A DNA stretch of 12,056 nucleotides, taken from contig JAJZGM010000023.1 of the NCBI GenBank assembly GCA_021828525.1, positions 1 through 12,056 on the forward strand. The letters are read 5' to 3'. The stretch's first letter is position 1; every line of letters begins with the position of its first letter. This document shows, piece after piece, positions 1 to 6,328 of this stretch. Both the position numbers and the translations under genes were made by a program. The notes below the pieces were generated by a model. The model did not search any database. It saw nothing but the letters and a program-made list of their open reading frames with translations, and was not told the origin of the DNA. This stretch comes from Nitrospirota bacterium (GTDB lineage: Bacteria; Nitrospirota; Leptospirillia; Leptospirillales; Leptospirillaceae).

Positions 1-311
1 TCCGATCTGTTTCCCCGCGGGAAGGAACGCCTCTCCGGGAGAGGCTCAATTTGGAGAATCGCGTTGTGGATCCGACCGCTGACCAGTATTCCTCTGGCCA
101 TGTCTGCATGTTTGTTCCCAAAAACATGACGAAGGAGGATGTAGAAAAGGGGATTGATTGGGTCCAGAGATCCTTTTATTCCCCCCGCTCGATCATGAAG
201 CGGCTTGTCTTCCCGAAGAGCCCCTATACCTTCCACAGAGACGGGCTTCCTTCAAATCTGTTCTTCAATTATGTTTCCCGACAAGGTATCGATACCGTCG
301 AGTATTACTGA
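1..311 (+). CDS. C-terminal end of a B12-binding-type radical SAM protein (5' partial)
   Basis: The frame is open from the left edge of the window (first full codon at position 3) to the TGA at 309-311, so about 102 C-terminal residues are visible and the gene begins outside. The TTG at 51 is only an internal codon. The visible part reads HVCMFVPKNMT, then EKGIDWVQRSFYS, then SIMKRL. This resembles the C-terminal helical region of B12-binding radical SAM proteins (the DUF4070-type tail, as in hopanoid-modifying HpnP/HpnJ relatives), where a 'PxxMTxEEL..G..W..R.FYS..SI..RL' pattern recurs. The catalytic CxxxCxxC and cobalamin-binding parts would lie upstream and cannot be checked here. The substrate cannot be stated. 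A strong terminator follows 16 bp after the stop, so this gene ends its transcript. The family call is from remembered pattern only; the partial coding status is firmer. Confidence 0.6.
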   Translation, partial: RSVSPREGTPLRERLNLENRVVDPTADQYSSGHVCMFVPKNMTKEDVEKGIDWVQRSFYSPRSIMKRLVFPKSPYTFHRDGLPSNLFFNYVSRQGIDTVEYY

Positions 312-327
312 GGTCTCCCCTGTCAAC

Positions 328-361
328 AAAAAAGGCAACCTTTTTCGAGGTTGCCTTTTTT
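328..361. terminator. Bidirectional intrinsic terminator between convergent genes
   Basis: A perfect 14-bp inverted repeat (arms 328-341 and 348-361, loop TTTTCG) has a GC-containing core GGCAACC/GGTTGCC flanked by six A on the left and six T on the right. On the plus strand it ends the radical SAM gene (stop at 311). On the minus strand it can end the three-gene membrane operon whose last stop is at 419-421. The A and T tracts give a U-run in both directions, as expected of a shared terminator at a convergent junction. Confidence 0.93.
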
Positions 362-418
362 GTTTCCTCTCTTTTTGCCTTCGCCCCAGAGTCTGAGTGG
401 AGGTCCGGTCTTCCGATG

Positions 419-1024
419 TCAGACTCCGGTTCGAATCCGGCTCCTGTTCAAATACCAAAAGAGAACAAGAAGTCCCACCAGAACGAAGGCTCCAATTCCG
501 GAGAGAGCCCCGATCGAAGATTTGATTCCATAGGTCGGGGTTCTGGCCGGATTGTAGATAACAAAGAGCATGGCATAGACCGTATAGGCGGTTGAAATTG
601 AGAAAACAAAGGAAAGAAGAGTGACCCATCCCAGCCTTTTGTGAACGAGGGGGTTCTTCTTGAGAACCCGTTGGCCGTTGGCCACCTCCGTCGACATAAA
701 GCCATTGAAGACGACCACGCCCGTAAGGATTAGGGCTGCGGTTGAAACGAGAGAGTGGAAGATGATGATGGGGTAGTAGACCATGTATTTGACCATCTGG
801 GGACCGCCAAAACCGACGATTCCCACGATATACTGCTGGGCCAGATACATGAGAAACCACCCGGCGACAAGGATGGTGGATAGGAGCATGGAATTGTGGT
901 GGGCTGTTCCCCGGTGTTTCCGGCCGAGATAGGCCCCGAAGAAGAGGCAGGAAAAAACGATGGTTTCACTGGTGATCGTAAGGTCCCACCAGAAGTCAGC
1001 CTTTGTTCCAAGAAATCCATGCAT
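419..1024 (-). CDS. DUF420-like (YozB/CtaM-type) five-TM membrane protein
   Basis: This 201-aa protein has five hydrophobic segments at about residues 20-35, 47-70, 82-107, 132-157 and 172-192. Histidines lie near or in the membrane: H42/H43 (AHHNSML), H90 (IIFHSLVS) and H128 (VHKRLGW). The HKRLGWVTLLSFVFS...YTVYAML stretch resembles the signature of DUF420 proteins, where an 'HR/HK..G..TL' motif precedes a helix ending in VY.ML. DUF420 includes Bacillus YozB/CtaM-like proteins linked to cytochrome oxidase maturation, so a role in respiratory complex assembly or heme/copper handling is possible but inferred. Its ATG lies 3 nt after the stop of the upstream 99-aa gene, so the two are co-transcribed, with a weak GGGAA upstream. 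It is slightly longer than YozB (about 178 aa). The end of the frame crosses a tRNA-T-arm-like palindrome at 426-440. Confidence 0.65.
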   Translation of the reverse strand: MHGFLGTKADFWWDLTITSETIVFSCLFFGAYLGRKHRGTAHHNSMLLSTILVAGWFLMYLAQQYIVGIVGFGGPQMVKYMVYYPIIIFHSLVSTAALILTGVVVFNGFMSTEVANGQRVLKKNPLVHKRLGWVTLLSFVFSISTAYTVYAMLFVIYNPARTPTYGIKSSIGALSGIGAFVLVGLLVLFWYLNRSRIRTGV

Positions 1025-1027
1025 GAT

Positions 1028-1327
1028 CTAGCCATTTCCCGTATTTGACGTCGATTCGTCTCCGCTTTCGAGAGCCTTGCATACAAAATACCAAAGCCCG
1101 AAAGGAACAATGCCTGCAAAAAGGAAAACCATGAAAAAAAGGGCCCCGAAACCGAGAAAAACCTTGGATGGATTGCTTCCAACGGCATGAAAGAAAGCCG
1201 AAAGAAAACGCCCCCCAAGAAAGTTCGGAACCATGAAGGTATATCCGAATCCCCAGAACCCAAAAACGGATGTCAGCAGGGGATGCCGTTTTGCAAGGCC
1301 TAAAAGTGAACCATCTTTTTTGGCCAT
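1028..1327 (-). CDS. Hypothetical two-TM membrane protein (99 aa)
   Basis: I do not recognise this protein. It has a short basic N-terminus (MAKKDGSLLGLAKRHPLL), a first hydrophobic span around residues 18-40 rich in Gly, Phe and Trp (VFGFWGFGYTF), a short linker, and a second span around 56-84 (FLGFGALFFMVFLF, then FGLWYFVC). It ends in a polar tail (ESGDESTSNTGNG). The ATG at 1327 has a GAGGG about 11 nt upstream. The stop lies 3 nt before the start of the DUF420-like gene, and the 156-aa membrane gene lies 88 bp upstream on the same strand. Position and hydrophobicity suggest a small partner subunit for the neighbouring membrane proteins; that is inference only. Frame length, start signal and operon spacing support it as a real gene. 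Confidence 0.7.
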   Translation of the reverse strand: MAKKDGSLLGLAKRHPLLTSVFGFWGFGYTFMVPNFLGGRFLSAFFHAVGSNPSKVFLGFGALFFMVFLFAGIVPFGLWYFVCKALESGDESTSNTGNG

Positions 1328-1415
1328 TAAGCGTTATCCCTCGTCAACGGGACGGTTCATATCCAATCTGTCCCTCTCTAAGAAGAGTAAGGGAGACGGG
1401 GGCTGAAGGCAAGTG

Positions 1416-1886
1416 TCAGGCTGTCCGTTTTTCAAGGGTCTGGAGACGACCTATTTCCTCAAGCAGCTCCTGGACCTGTTCGGGTGGAAGCGAGCGGCGC
1501 CTCAGAGTGGCCTGGACTCTTCTCTTGTCGACCGTTTGTCCCCAGATCCCGAGGATTGTCCGACTTCCGTGACACTGGATCTTGCGGACGAGTTCGTCGG
1601 CATCCCCGTTTTTCCATTCCAGGACTACCGAATTTCCGGTTGTCCGGATGGCCTTGAGAGAACGGGGGGCGAGAAGGAGGCACTGGTTGAAGATGGAGGT
1701 GAACCCTGAAAAAAGGACAAGCCAGAAAGCTCCGAAAAAGAGATAAAACCAGAGGGAGGAGGTCTGGTGGTGGGCAATGTAGCCATAGGAGAGAATGCCG
1801 GAGAGCACGAGGGCTGAGCCATGAAAGAGACCGCTTGTCAGCGCGCCTTTTGTGTCCGGGGTAAGGGAATACCGTTTGTCTACCAT
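1416..1886 (-). CDS. Hypothetical membrane protein, two TM helices plus cytosolic domain (156 aa)
   Basis: This is an unrecognised protein. From the ATG at 1886 it reads MVDKRYSLTPDTKG, then two hydrophobic spans at about residues 14-36 (LFHGSALVLSGILSYGYIA) and 42-70 (LWFYLFFGAFWLVLFSGF). A soluble C-terminal domain of about 85 residues follows. It contains SVVLEWKNGDADELVRKI and ends in a charged helix (PPEQVQELLEEIGRLQTLEKR). The 'strand, loop, ADELV.KI' element is loosely like bacterial PH-type domains after two TM helices, but this is a weak resemblance. The frame stays open upstream to an ATG at 1919 (167 aa), and another ATG lies at 1904. None of these has a good Shine-Dalgarno, so the start is uncertain; I prefer 1886 because it leaves the divergent promoter region free. 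It is the first gene of a minus-strand set with the 99-aa and DUF420-like genes. Between this gene and the next (1328-1415) I see nothing definite. Confidence 0.65.
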   Translation of the reverse strand: MVDKRYSLTPDTKGALTSGLFHGSALVLSGILSYGYIAHHQTSSLWFYLFFGAFWLVLFSGFTSIFNQCLLLAPRSLKAIRTTGNSVVLEWKNGDADELVRKIQCHGSRTILGIWGQTVDKRRVQATLRRRSLPPEQVQELLEEIGRLQTLEKRTA

Positions 1887-1903
1887 GGGTGCAGAAAATA
1901 GCA

Positions 1904-1909
1904 TATAAT
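1904..1909 (+). promoter_or_regulatory. Candidate -10 box (TATAAT) in the divergent spacer
   Basis: A perfect TATAAT lies 27 nt before the ATG of the Nudix gene, inside the 50-bp spacer that separates it from the divergent membrane operon. The -35 match is poor: the nearest candidate, TTGTCT at 1877-1882, would need a 21-nt spacer, so this may be a weak or activator-dependent promoter. The box also lies within any longer version of the minus-strand 156-aa frame, one reason to prefer that gene's later start. Confidence 0.4.
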
Positions 1910-1925
1910 CGGACAACATTCAATC

Positions 1926-1934
1926 GGGGAGGAG
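1926..1934 (+). promoter_or_regulatory. Strong ribosome binding site deciding the Nudix gene start
   Basis: GGGGAGGAG ends 2 nt before the ATG at 1937, with its GGAGG core 4 nt before it. The frame stays open upstream to a GTG at 1889, but that codon lacks an RBS and precedes the likely -10 box, so ATG 1937 is the start. Confidence 0.75.
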
Positions 1935-1936
1935 TC

Positions 1937-2458
1937 ATGATCGTCTGGAAGGGGCGCAGGATCGGAGTGGATCTCATGAATGTTCCGGGGGAACGGACGA
2001 CCCGCTCTTTCGAAATTGTCCGGTTTGGCCAGGGTGTCGCCATCCTCCCCATTCTTGATGACGGAAGGATTGTCCTTATACGCCAGTACCGCCCGGCTGT
2101 GGAGGACTCCATTCTTGAGATCCCTGCCGGAAAAATTGAGGAAGGGGAAGATATTCTGTCCGCCGCTGAAAGAGAGCTCCATGAGGAAGCCGGGATTTCG
2201 GGGGCGGCCCTTCAGAGGATGACGTCGATCTGGACGACCCCCGGTTTCTGTGACGAAGTCATACACCTTGTCCTGGCCCGAGGGGGAACCCTTGGCAAGG
2301 CCCAGCCAGAAGAGGACGAGTGGATAGACCCTCCGATTTTTTATTCCGGAAAAGATATCGCCCATCTGGTCAGGACGGGGGCGATCCGCGATTCCAAAAC
2401 CCTTGTGGCGCTGGGATGGGCGGGAGTCTTTCAGGAAGATTTCAGGATCCCGGACTGA
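1937..2458 (+). CDS. Nudix hydrolase, ADP-ribose pyrophosphatase type
   Basis: This 173-aa protein is the usual length for small ADP-ribose pyrophosphatases. A complete Nudix box lies at residues 65-87: G65, E71, then R79-E80-L81 and E83-E84-x-G86-I87, matching GX5EX7REUXEEXGU. These glutamates bind the catalytic Mg2+. Just before it, IRQYRP (48-53) and LEIPAG (60-65) are typical of the ADP-ribose/NDP-sugar branch. Pro102, 16 residues after G86 (WTTPGF), is the position associated with ADP-ribose preference. Expected reaction: ADP-ribose + H2O to AMP + ribose 5-phosphate, in the cytosol. The exact substrate is not proven; GDP-mannose or other NDP-sugars remain possible. It has its own candidate promoter. 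The ferredoxin gene starts 37 bp after its stop with no terminator between, so read-through into the regulator and trp genes is possible. Confidence 0.93.
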   Translation: MIVWKGRRIGVDLMNVPGERTTRSFEIVRFGQGVAILPILDDGRIVLIRQYRPAVEDSILEIPAGKIEEGEDILSAAERELHEEAGISGAALQRMTSIWTTPGFCDEVIHLVLARGGTLGKAQPEEDEWIDPPIFYSGKDIAHLVRTGAIRDSKTLVALGWAGVFQEDFRIPD

Positions 2459-2495
2459 ATGCCTGATCGATTTGGGTTTATCGGAGACGAATGAT

Positions 2496-2744
2496 ATGAT
2501 GAATGTTCCGGGTCGATTTAAGGTGGCAAAGGGGGCCATTTTCTGGAGTGCCTCTTCGTGCCTTGAGGCCGGACCTTGCGGAAGTTGCGAGGAGCTTTGT
2601 CCGACCGGTGTTCTTGATCTGGGACTTTTTGAGAGAGACCTCCTGTCGACGGAAGCCCCCGTCTGTATCCGATGCAGGCTTTGTCTTTTAACCTGTCCAA
2701 CCGGAGCTTTGGCATTTTCTCCGGAGGGTAGCGTCCCCGGTTAG
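2496..2744 (+). CDS. Small 2[4Fe-4S] ferredoxin-like protein
   Basis: This 82-aa protein has two Cys clusters. The second is canonical, C57-x2-C60-x2-C63-x3-C67-P (CIRCRLCLLTCPTG). The first is C22-x5-C28-x2-C31-x3-C35-P, where the first spacing is 5 residues instead of the usual 2. Both clusters end in CPTG, the mark of 4Fe-4S ferredoxin repeats. A hydrophobic patch (GAIFWSASS) precedes the first cluster. I chose the ATG at 2496 (an in-frame ATG follows at 2499) because GGAG at 2483-2486 sits 9 nt upstream; the frame remains open further upstream but overlaps the Nudix gene. The stop is 55 bp before the ATG chosen for the sigma-54-type activator. Probable role: electron carrier, or Fe-S partner/sensor subunit for its neighbour. 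Function beyond Fe-S binding is unknown. Confidence 0.82.
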   Translation: MMNVPGRFKVAKGAIFWSASSCLEAGPCGSCEELCPTGVLDLGLFERDLLSTEAPVCIRCRLCLLTCPTGALAFSPEGSVPG

Positions 2745-2785
2745 CAACAGTGTGAAAACCGGGGGGTTCGTACAGCGCGAGTACC

Positions 2786-2789
2786 GGAG
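2786..2789 (+). promoter_or_regulatory. Shine-Dalgarno GGAG deciding the activator start
   Basis: GGAG lies 10 nt before ATG 2800. The alternative GTG at 2752, which would add 16 residues (MKTGGFVQREYRSSAD), has no visible RBS, so ATG 2800 is preferred. Confidence 0.5.
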
Positions 2790-2799
2790 TTCTGCGGAT

Positions 2800-4230
2800 A
2801 TGTCTAATCCAAATCCCTCATTTCTCCCTGTCCTGTCATCCTGGGCTGATTCTGAGTCCTCCGGAGTCTCTCCGGCCCTCGACCTGCCAAAGGGCTCCCT
2901 GTCAGCCCTGGGTCCTGCCATCATTCTGGACTCTCTTGAGGAAGGTGTTGTGGCCATAGGGCTGGACAAGAAAATTCTCTACATGAACCGGGCCGCAAGA
3001 GAAATTCTGGGCATTCCGGAAGGGGATTTTTCCGGTATGGATTGTCAGAAGGCCATGCGGACGTCCGTTTGCAGCGCACGGTGTCTTCTGGAAAAAACCC
3101 TCGAAACGGGAGAGCCCTTCCGGAACTATGAAATTACGCTCACCGACCACCACCGTCGCACCCGCCTCGTGAGAGTCAACACGGCTCTACTTAGGGACGC
3201 AGAGGACCATGTCGTCGGCGGTGTGGAGATCTTCCACGATGTCACACAGATCGCCGAACTCCGGAACGAACTGAAAGGCCGATACTCCTTTGGCCGGATC
3301 ATCGGCCAGAGTGAAAGAATGAAAGAGCTTTTTGATCTTTTGCCGGTTGTGGCCCAGAGCAAGTCGACGGTCCTGATCGAAGGCGAAAGCGGAACCGGCA
3401 AGGAGCTGGTCGCCCATGCCATCCATGAAAACAGCCCCCGGAAAGAGGGGCCTTTCATCAAGGTCAATTGTGCGGCCTTGTCAGAAGGGGTCCTCGAGTC
3501 GGAGCTCTTTGGCCATGTGCGTGGCGCTTTTACAGGGGCAGTGTCGAGCAAGCCGGGTCGATTTGAGATGGCCTCGGGTGGGACCCTCTTCCTCGACGAA
3601 ATCGGGGAAATTTCGGCGGCGATGCAGGTCAAACTCCTGAGGGTTCTTCAGGAGGAGGAATTCGAGCGTGTCGGGGGAACGAAAACGCTGAAGGTTGATG
3701 TCCGGGTCATTGCAGCCACAAACCGGGATCTGAAGAAGGCGATCGAAGCGGGGGAATTCCGGAAAGATCTTTATTACAGGCTCCGGGTTGTCCCCCTTTT
3801 CCTGCCTCCTCTCAGGGAGAGACGGGAGGACATCCCGCTTCTGGTGTCGGCCTTCCTGGCGCGCTACAATGCCGAATTCGGGAAAAACATCGAAGGCCTG
3901 ACCCAGCCTGCCCTGGATGTGCTTCTCAACCACACCTACCCGGGAAATATCCGGGAGTTACAGAATATCATGGAGCATGCCGTGCTTCTGGCGGCGGGAC
4001 GCATGATCGATATCAAGGATCTTCCACGGGATCTTTGGACTCCGACCGGAGAACGTCCTTTCCTTGACTCGGCCCTCTCGCTTCCCCAGCCTCTCAAGAA
4101 TGTGGAAGATGCCCTGATTCAGAAAGCGATGGAGCGGACGAACGGAAATATGTCCGAGGCGGCGCGTCTTCTCGGCATAGGCCGTTCGACCCTCTGGAGA
4201 CGATTGCGGGAAAAGGGAGGAGCTCCATGA
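2800..4230 (+). CDS. Sigma-54-dependent activator (PAS, AAA+, Fis-type HTH)
   Basis: This 476-aa protein is a bacterial enhancer-binding protein. After a Ser/Pro-rich N-terminus, a PAS domain spans about residues 36-155 (LEEGVVAIGLDKKILYMNRA, later GGVEIFHDVT). It carries three cysteines, C82, C91 and C95. The AAA+ domain follows: Walker A GESGTGKE (195-202), the sigma-54-contacting loop GAFTGA (242-247, intact), Walker B TLFLDEI (262-268), sensor I VIAATNRD (303-310), the arginine-finger region FRKDLYYRL (320-328) and PGNIREL (381-387). A C-terminal Fis-type HTH lies at about 448-470 (NMSEAARLLGIGRSTLWRRL). There is no receiver domain, so the PAS domain is the likely sensor. It should hydrolyse ATP to open sigma-54 promoters. 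Its stop overlaps the trpE start by 4 nt (ATGA), so it is made from the same message as the trp genes. Its targets are not visible; I saw no convincing GG-N10-GC sigma-54 promoter in the sequence just upstream. Confidence 0.95.
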   Translation: MSNPNPSFLPVLSSWADSESSGVSPALDLPKGSLSALGPAIILDSLEEGVVAIGLDKKILYMNRAAREILGIPEGDFSGMDCQKAMRTSVCSARCLLEKTLETGEPFRNYEITLTDHHRRTRLVRVNTALLRDAEDHVVGGVEIFHDVTQIAELRNELKGRYSFGRIIGQSERMKELFDLLPVVAQSKSTVLIEGESGTGKELVAHAIHENSPRKEGPFIKVNCAALSEGVLESELFGHVRGAFTGAVSSKPGRFEMASGGTLFLDEIGEISAAMQVKLLRVLQEEEFERVGGTKTLKVDVRVIAATNRDLKKAIEAGEFRKDLYYRLRVVPLFLPPLRERREDIPLLVSAFLARYNAEFGKNIEGLTQPALDVLLNHTYPGNIRELQNIMEHAVLLAAGRMIDIKDLPRDLWTPTGERPFLDSALSLPQPLKNVEDALIQKAMERTNGNMSEAARLLGIGRSTLWRRLREKGGAP

Positions 4231-5735
4231 TCATATCCACAACGGCAGGAGAATTCCGGTCGCTGATCTCCACCCATAGGCTTGTCCCTGTGGCGGGCGA
4301 AGCCCTGTCGGACTTTCTGACTCCCCCGGGAATCTATGCGGCCCTTCCCTCGGCCGAGCCACGTTTTCTGCTGGAGAGCGCGACAGGGGGAGACCGGTGG
4401 GGACGCTATTCTTTTGTCGGATCAGGAATGCAGTTTTCCTTCAAGGGGACGCTGAAGGAAGGATTGACGGTCGGGAAGTACCGGGATGGACAATTGGCAT
4501 TTTCGGTCCGACATGAAGGGGATCTCCTCGATAGTTTTTCCAGGGCAATGGCCGACCTGAATGCCTTTGTCGACAGCAGATTCCCGGTCTTTGCCCAAGG
4601 AGTGGTGGGATATTTCTCTTACGACATGGTCCGGTGTTTCGAGGAACTCCCGGAAACTCTTCCCCGGGCGGACGATTTCCCTGATCTCGACTTTGTCGTT
4701 CCAGAAATTATGGTCATTCTGGATCATGCCCTTCAGAAAATTCGGATCATGACCTGGGTAGATCGTCAGGACGGCGATCCCGTGAAATTGTATGACGAAG
4801 CCGTGGTGCGGCTTCAGACCTTCTGGGAGTCTCTTTTCCTCTCCCGTCCCCTCCGCAAGCCGACCATGTCTGAACGGCACGGACCGTTCTCGGTCAGGGA
4901 GGTGACTGATTCTGAAAGCTTCAAGGGGGCGGTGGAAAGGGCAAAGGAGCATATCAGGGCCGGAGACATCTTCCAGGTTGTTCTCTCACGCCGTTTTGAA
5001 TTCCCCTGGGAGGGGTCCCCGTTGACCCTGTACCGGGTGCTTCGCTCAATCAACCCTTCCCCCTATCTTTATCTGATTGAAAACGGACCTTTTGCCCTCG
5101 TCGGATCTTCTCCCGAGCTCTTTGTCAGGGTGACAGGAAAAATCGTGGATCTGAGACCCATTGCAGGAACTATCCGCCGTTCGGGAGATCCCCTTGAAGA
5201 TGAAAGGCGCTCGGAACGCCTTCTTGCAGATCCGAAGGAAAGAGCGGAACACGTCATGCTCGTCGATCTGGGACGAAACGATGTGGGGCGCATTGCTGAA
5301 AAAGGAGGTGTCCGGGTCAGCGAAATGATGGTCCTTGAACACTATTCCCATGTCATTCATATCGTGAGCCATGTGACCGGTGTCCTGGCTGAAGGAAAGA
5401 CGGGCTATGATGTCATCCGGGCGGCCCATCCGGCCGGAACTCTTTCTGGGGCTCCCAAGATCCGTGCCATGGAAATTATCGAGGATCTGGAGCCGATTCG
5501 CCGTGGGCCCTATGCCGGGTGCGTGGGGGTGATCTCCTTTTCGGGAGATGTGGATCTGGCGATCGCGATACGTTCCGTTTTCATTTCGGGCTCCCGGGGA
5601 TTTTTTCAGGCTGGCGCCGGAATCGTGGCCGACAGCGATCCCGAGCGGGAGAATCAGGAAATCCTGGCCAAGGCCCAGGCCATGGTCCGGGCCCTGGAGA
5701 TCACCCACGGGAGCGAGGGACCATGGCTTTTTTGA
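4227..5735 (+). CDS. trpE: Anthranilate synthase component I
   Basis: This 502-aa protein is full length for TrpE. It catalyses chorismate + NH3 (or glutamine with TrpG) to anthranilate + pyruvate, the first committed step to tryptophan. The N-terminal regulatory domain has the LLES motif (48-51) that helps form the tryptophan feedback pocket, followed by RWGRYSFVG. The C-terminal chorismate-binding domain shows IFQVVLSRRF (248-257), GSSPELFVR (293-301), LRPIAGTIRR (309-318), DLGRNDVGR (347-355), HPAGTLSGAPK (401-411) and AGAGIVADSDPE (462-473). Feedback inhibition by tryptophan is thus likely retained. GGGAGGAG at 4215-4222 is the RBS, lying inside the end of the activator gene. The ATG overlaps that gene's stop by 4 nt, leaving no space for a trp leader peptide. 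It overlaps trpG by 13 nt. A PabB role is less likely given the full trp operon. Confidence 0.98.
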   Translation: MIISTTAGEFRSLISTHRLVPVAGEALSDFLTPPGIYAALPSAEPRFLLESATGGDRWGRYSFVGSGMQFSFKGTLKEGLTVGKYRDGQLAFSVRHEGDLLDSFSRAMADLNAFVDSRFPVFAQGVVGYFSYDMVRCFEELPETLPRADDFPDLDFVVPEIMVILDHALQKIRIMTWVDRQDGDPVKLYDEAVVRLQTFWESLFLSRPLRKPTMSERHGPFSVREVTDSESFKGAVERAKEHIRAGDIFQVVLSRRFEFPWEGSPLTLYRVLRSINPSPYLYLIENGPFALVGSSPELFVRVTGKIVDLRPIAGTIRRSGDPLEDERRSERLLADPKERAEHVMLVDLGRNDVGRIAEKGGVRVSEMMVLEHYSHVIHIVSHVTGVLAEGKTGYDVIRAAHPAGTLSGAPKIRAMEIIEDLEPIRRGPYAGCVGVISFSGDVDLAIAIRSVFISGSRGFFQAGAGIVADSDPERENQEILAKAQAMVRALEITHGSEGPWLF

Positions 5736-6328
5736 TGATCGACAACTATGACTCCTTCACCTACAATCTCGTCCAGTATTTTTGGGAGCTTGGAGTAGAG
5801 ATGGAGGTCTTCAGGAACGACCGGATCCGTCTTGCCGACATTGATGTGGGCCTCCTGGAAGGAATTGTGCTTTCACCCGGACCGGGAACTCCGGCCGATT
5901 CCGGGATCTGTCCTGAAATCGTAAGGGAGCTCGCACCGGATTTGCCTATCCTTGGTGTATGCCTGGGCCACCAGACGATCGGGGAAGTCTTCGGTGGTTC
6001 TGTGGTCAGGGCCCCCCGTCTCATGCATGGAAAAACTTCGCCAGTCCTTCATGACGGCTCCGACATCTTTGCGGGCATTCCGAGCCCTTTTGAGGCCACC
6101 CGGTATCATTCCCTGATTGTTCTTGAAAGCACCCTGCCACCGGAGATCGAGGTCACGGCAAGGACGGAAGAGGGAGAAGTCATGGCACTGGCCCACCGTC
6201 GTTATCCGACCCGGGGGGTCCAGTTTCATCCGGAATCGATTCTCACCCTTCACGGTAAAACCCTTCTTGCAAACTTCATCTCTCTCGCACGATCCTTCAA
6301 CGACTCCAGAAAAGGGAAATCGGCATGA
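5723..6328 (+). CDS. trpG: Anthranilate synthase component II (glutamine amidotransferase)
   Basis: This 201-aa class I glutamine amidotransferase supplies ammonia to TrpE. It opens with LMIDNYDSFTYN (4-15). It contains LSPGPGTP (50-57, oxyanion region), the nucleophile C80 in GVCLGHQ (78-84), MHGKTSPV (101-108) and the catalytic pair H169/E171 in VQFHPES (166-172), so the triad is complete. The frame is open far upstream inside trpE, but ATG 5723 is chosen because the family starts there and GGGAG lies about 9 nt upstream. It overlaps trpE by 13 nt and trpD by 4 nt. In many bacteria the same protein also serves as PabA for folate; with folC in this operon and no separate pabA visible, that dual use is possible but unproven. 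Confidence 0.97.
   Translation: MAFLMIDNYDSFTYNLVQYFWELGVEMEVFRNDRIRLADIDVGLLEGIVLSPGPGTPADSGICPEIVRELAPDLPILGVCLGHQTIGEVFGGSVVRAPRLMHGKTSPVLHDGSDIFAGIPSPFEATRYHSLIVLESTLPPEIEVTARTEEGEVMALAHRRYPTRGVQFHPESILTLHGKTLLANFISLARSFNDSRKGKSA

Noticed and set aside
51..311. A complete 86-aa gene starting at TTG 51
   Set aside because: The same frame is open to the window edge and the protein resembles a family C-terminus, so this is the end of a longer gene.
421..450. A tRNA T-arm-like sequence on the plus strand (CCGG-TTCGAAT-CCGG at 426-440)
   Set aside because: The flanks do not form an acceptor stem, anticodon arm or CCA end, and the minus-strand DUF420-like frame reads through it. It could be an old tRNA remnant or attachment scar, but a chance palindrome is simpler.
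252..860. A 202-codon minus-strand frame overlapping the DUF420-like gene
   Set aside because: It crosses the terminator hairpin and overlaps the better-supported membrane protein frame; its translation is Arg/Ser/Gly-rich and typical of a frame shadow.
2472..2500. A possible promoter TTGGGT-17-TATGAT before the ferredoxin gene
   Set aside because: The -10 hexamer overlaps the ferredoxin start codons, so transcription would begin inside the gene, and the -35 is poor. Kept only as a weak possibility.
2700..2735. A sigma-54-like promoter around TTGGCATTTTCTCCGG
   Set aside because: The GG and the needed downstream GC are not at the required 10-nt spacing (GG instead of GC), so the -24/-12 element is not met.
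2752..2799. An N-terminal extension of the activator from GTG 2752
   Set aside because: No RBS precedes it, while ATG 2800 has GGAG 10 nt upstream; the extra 16 residues show no domain.
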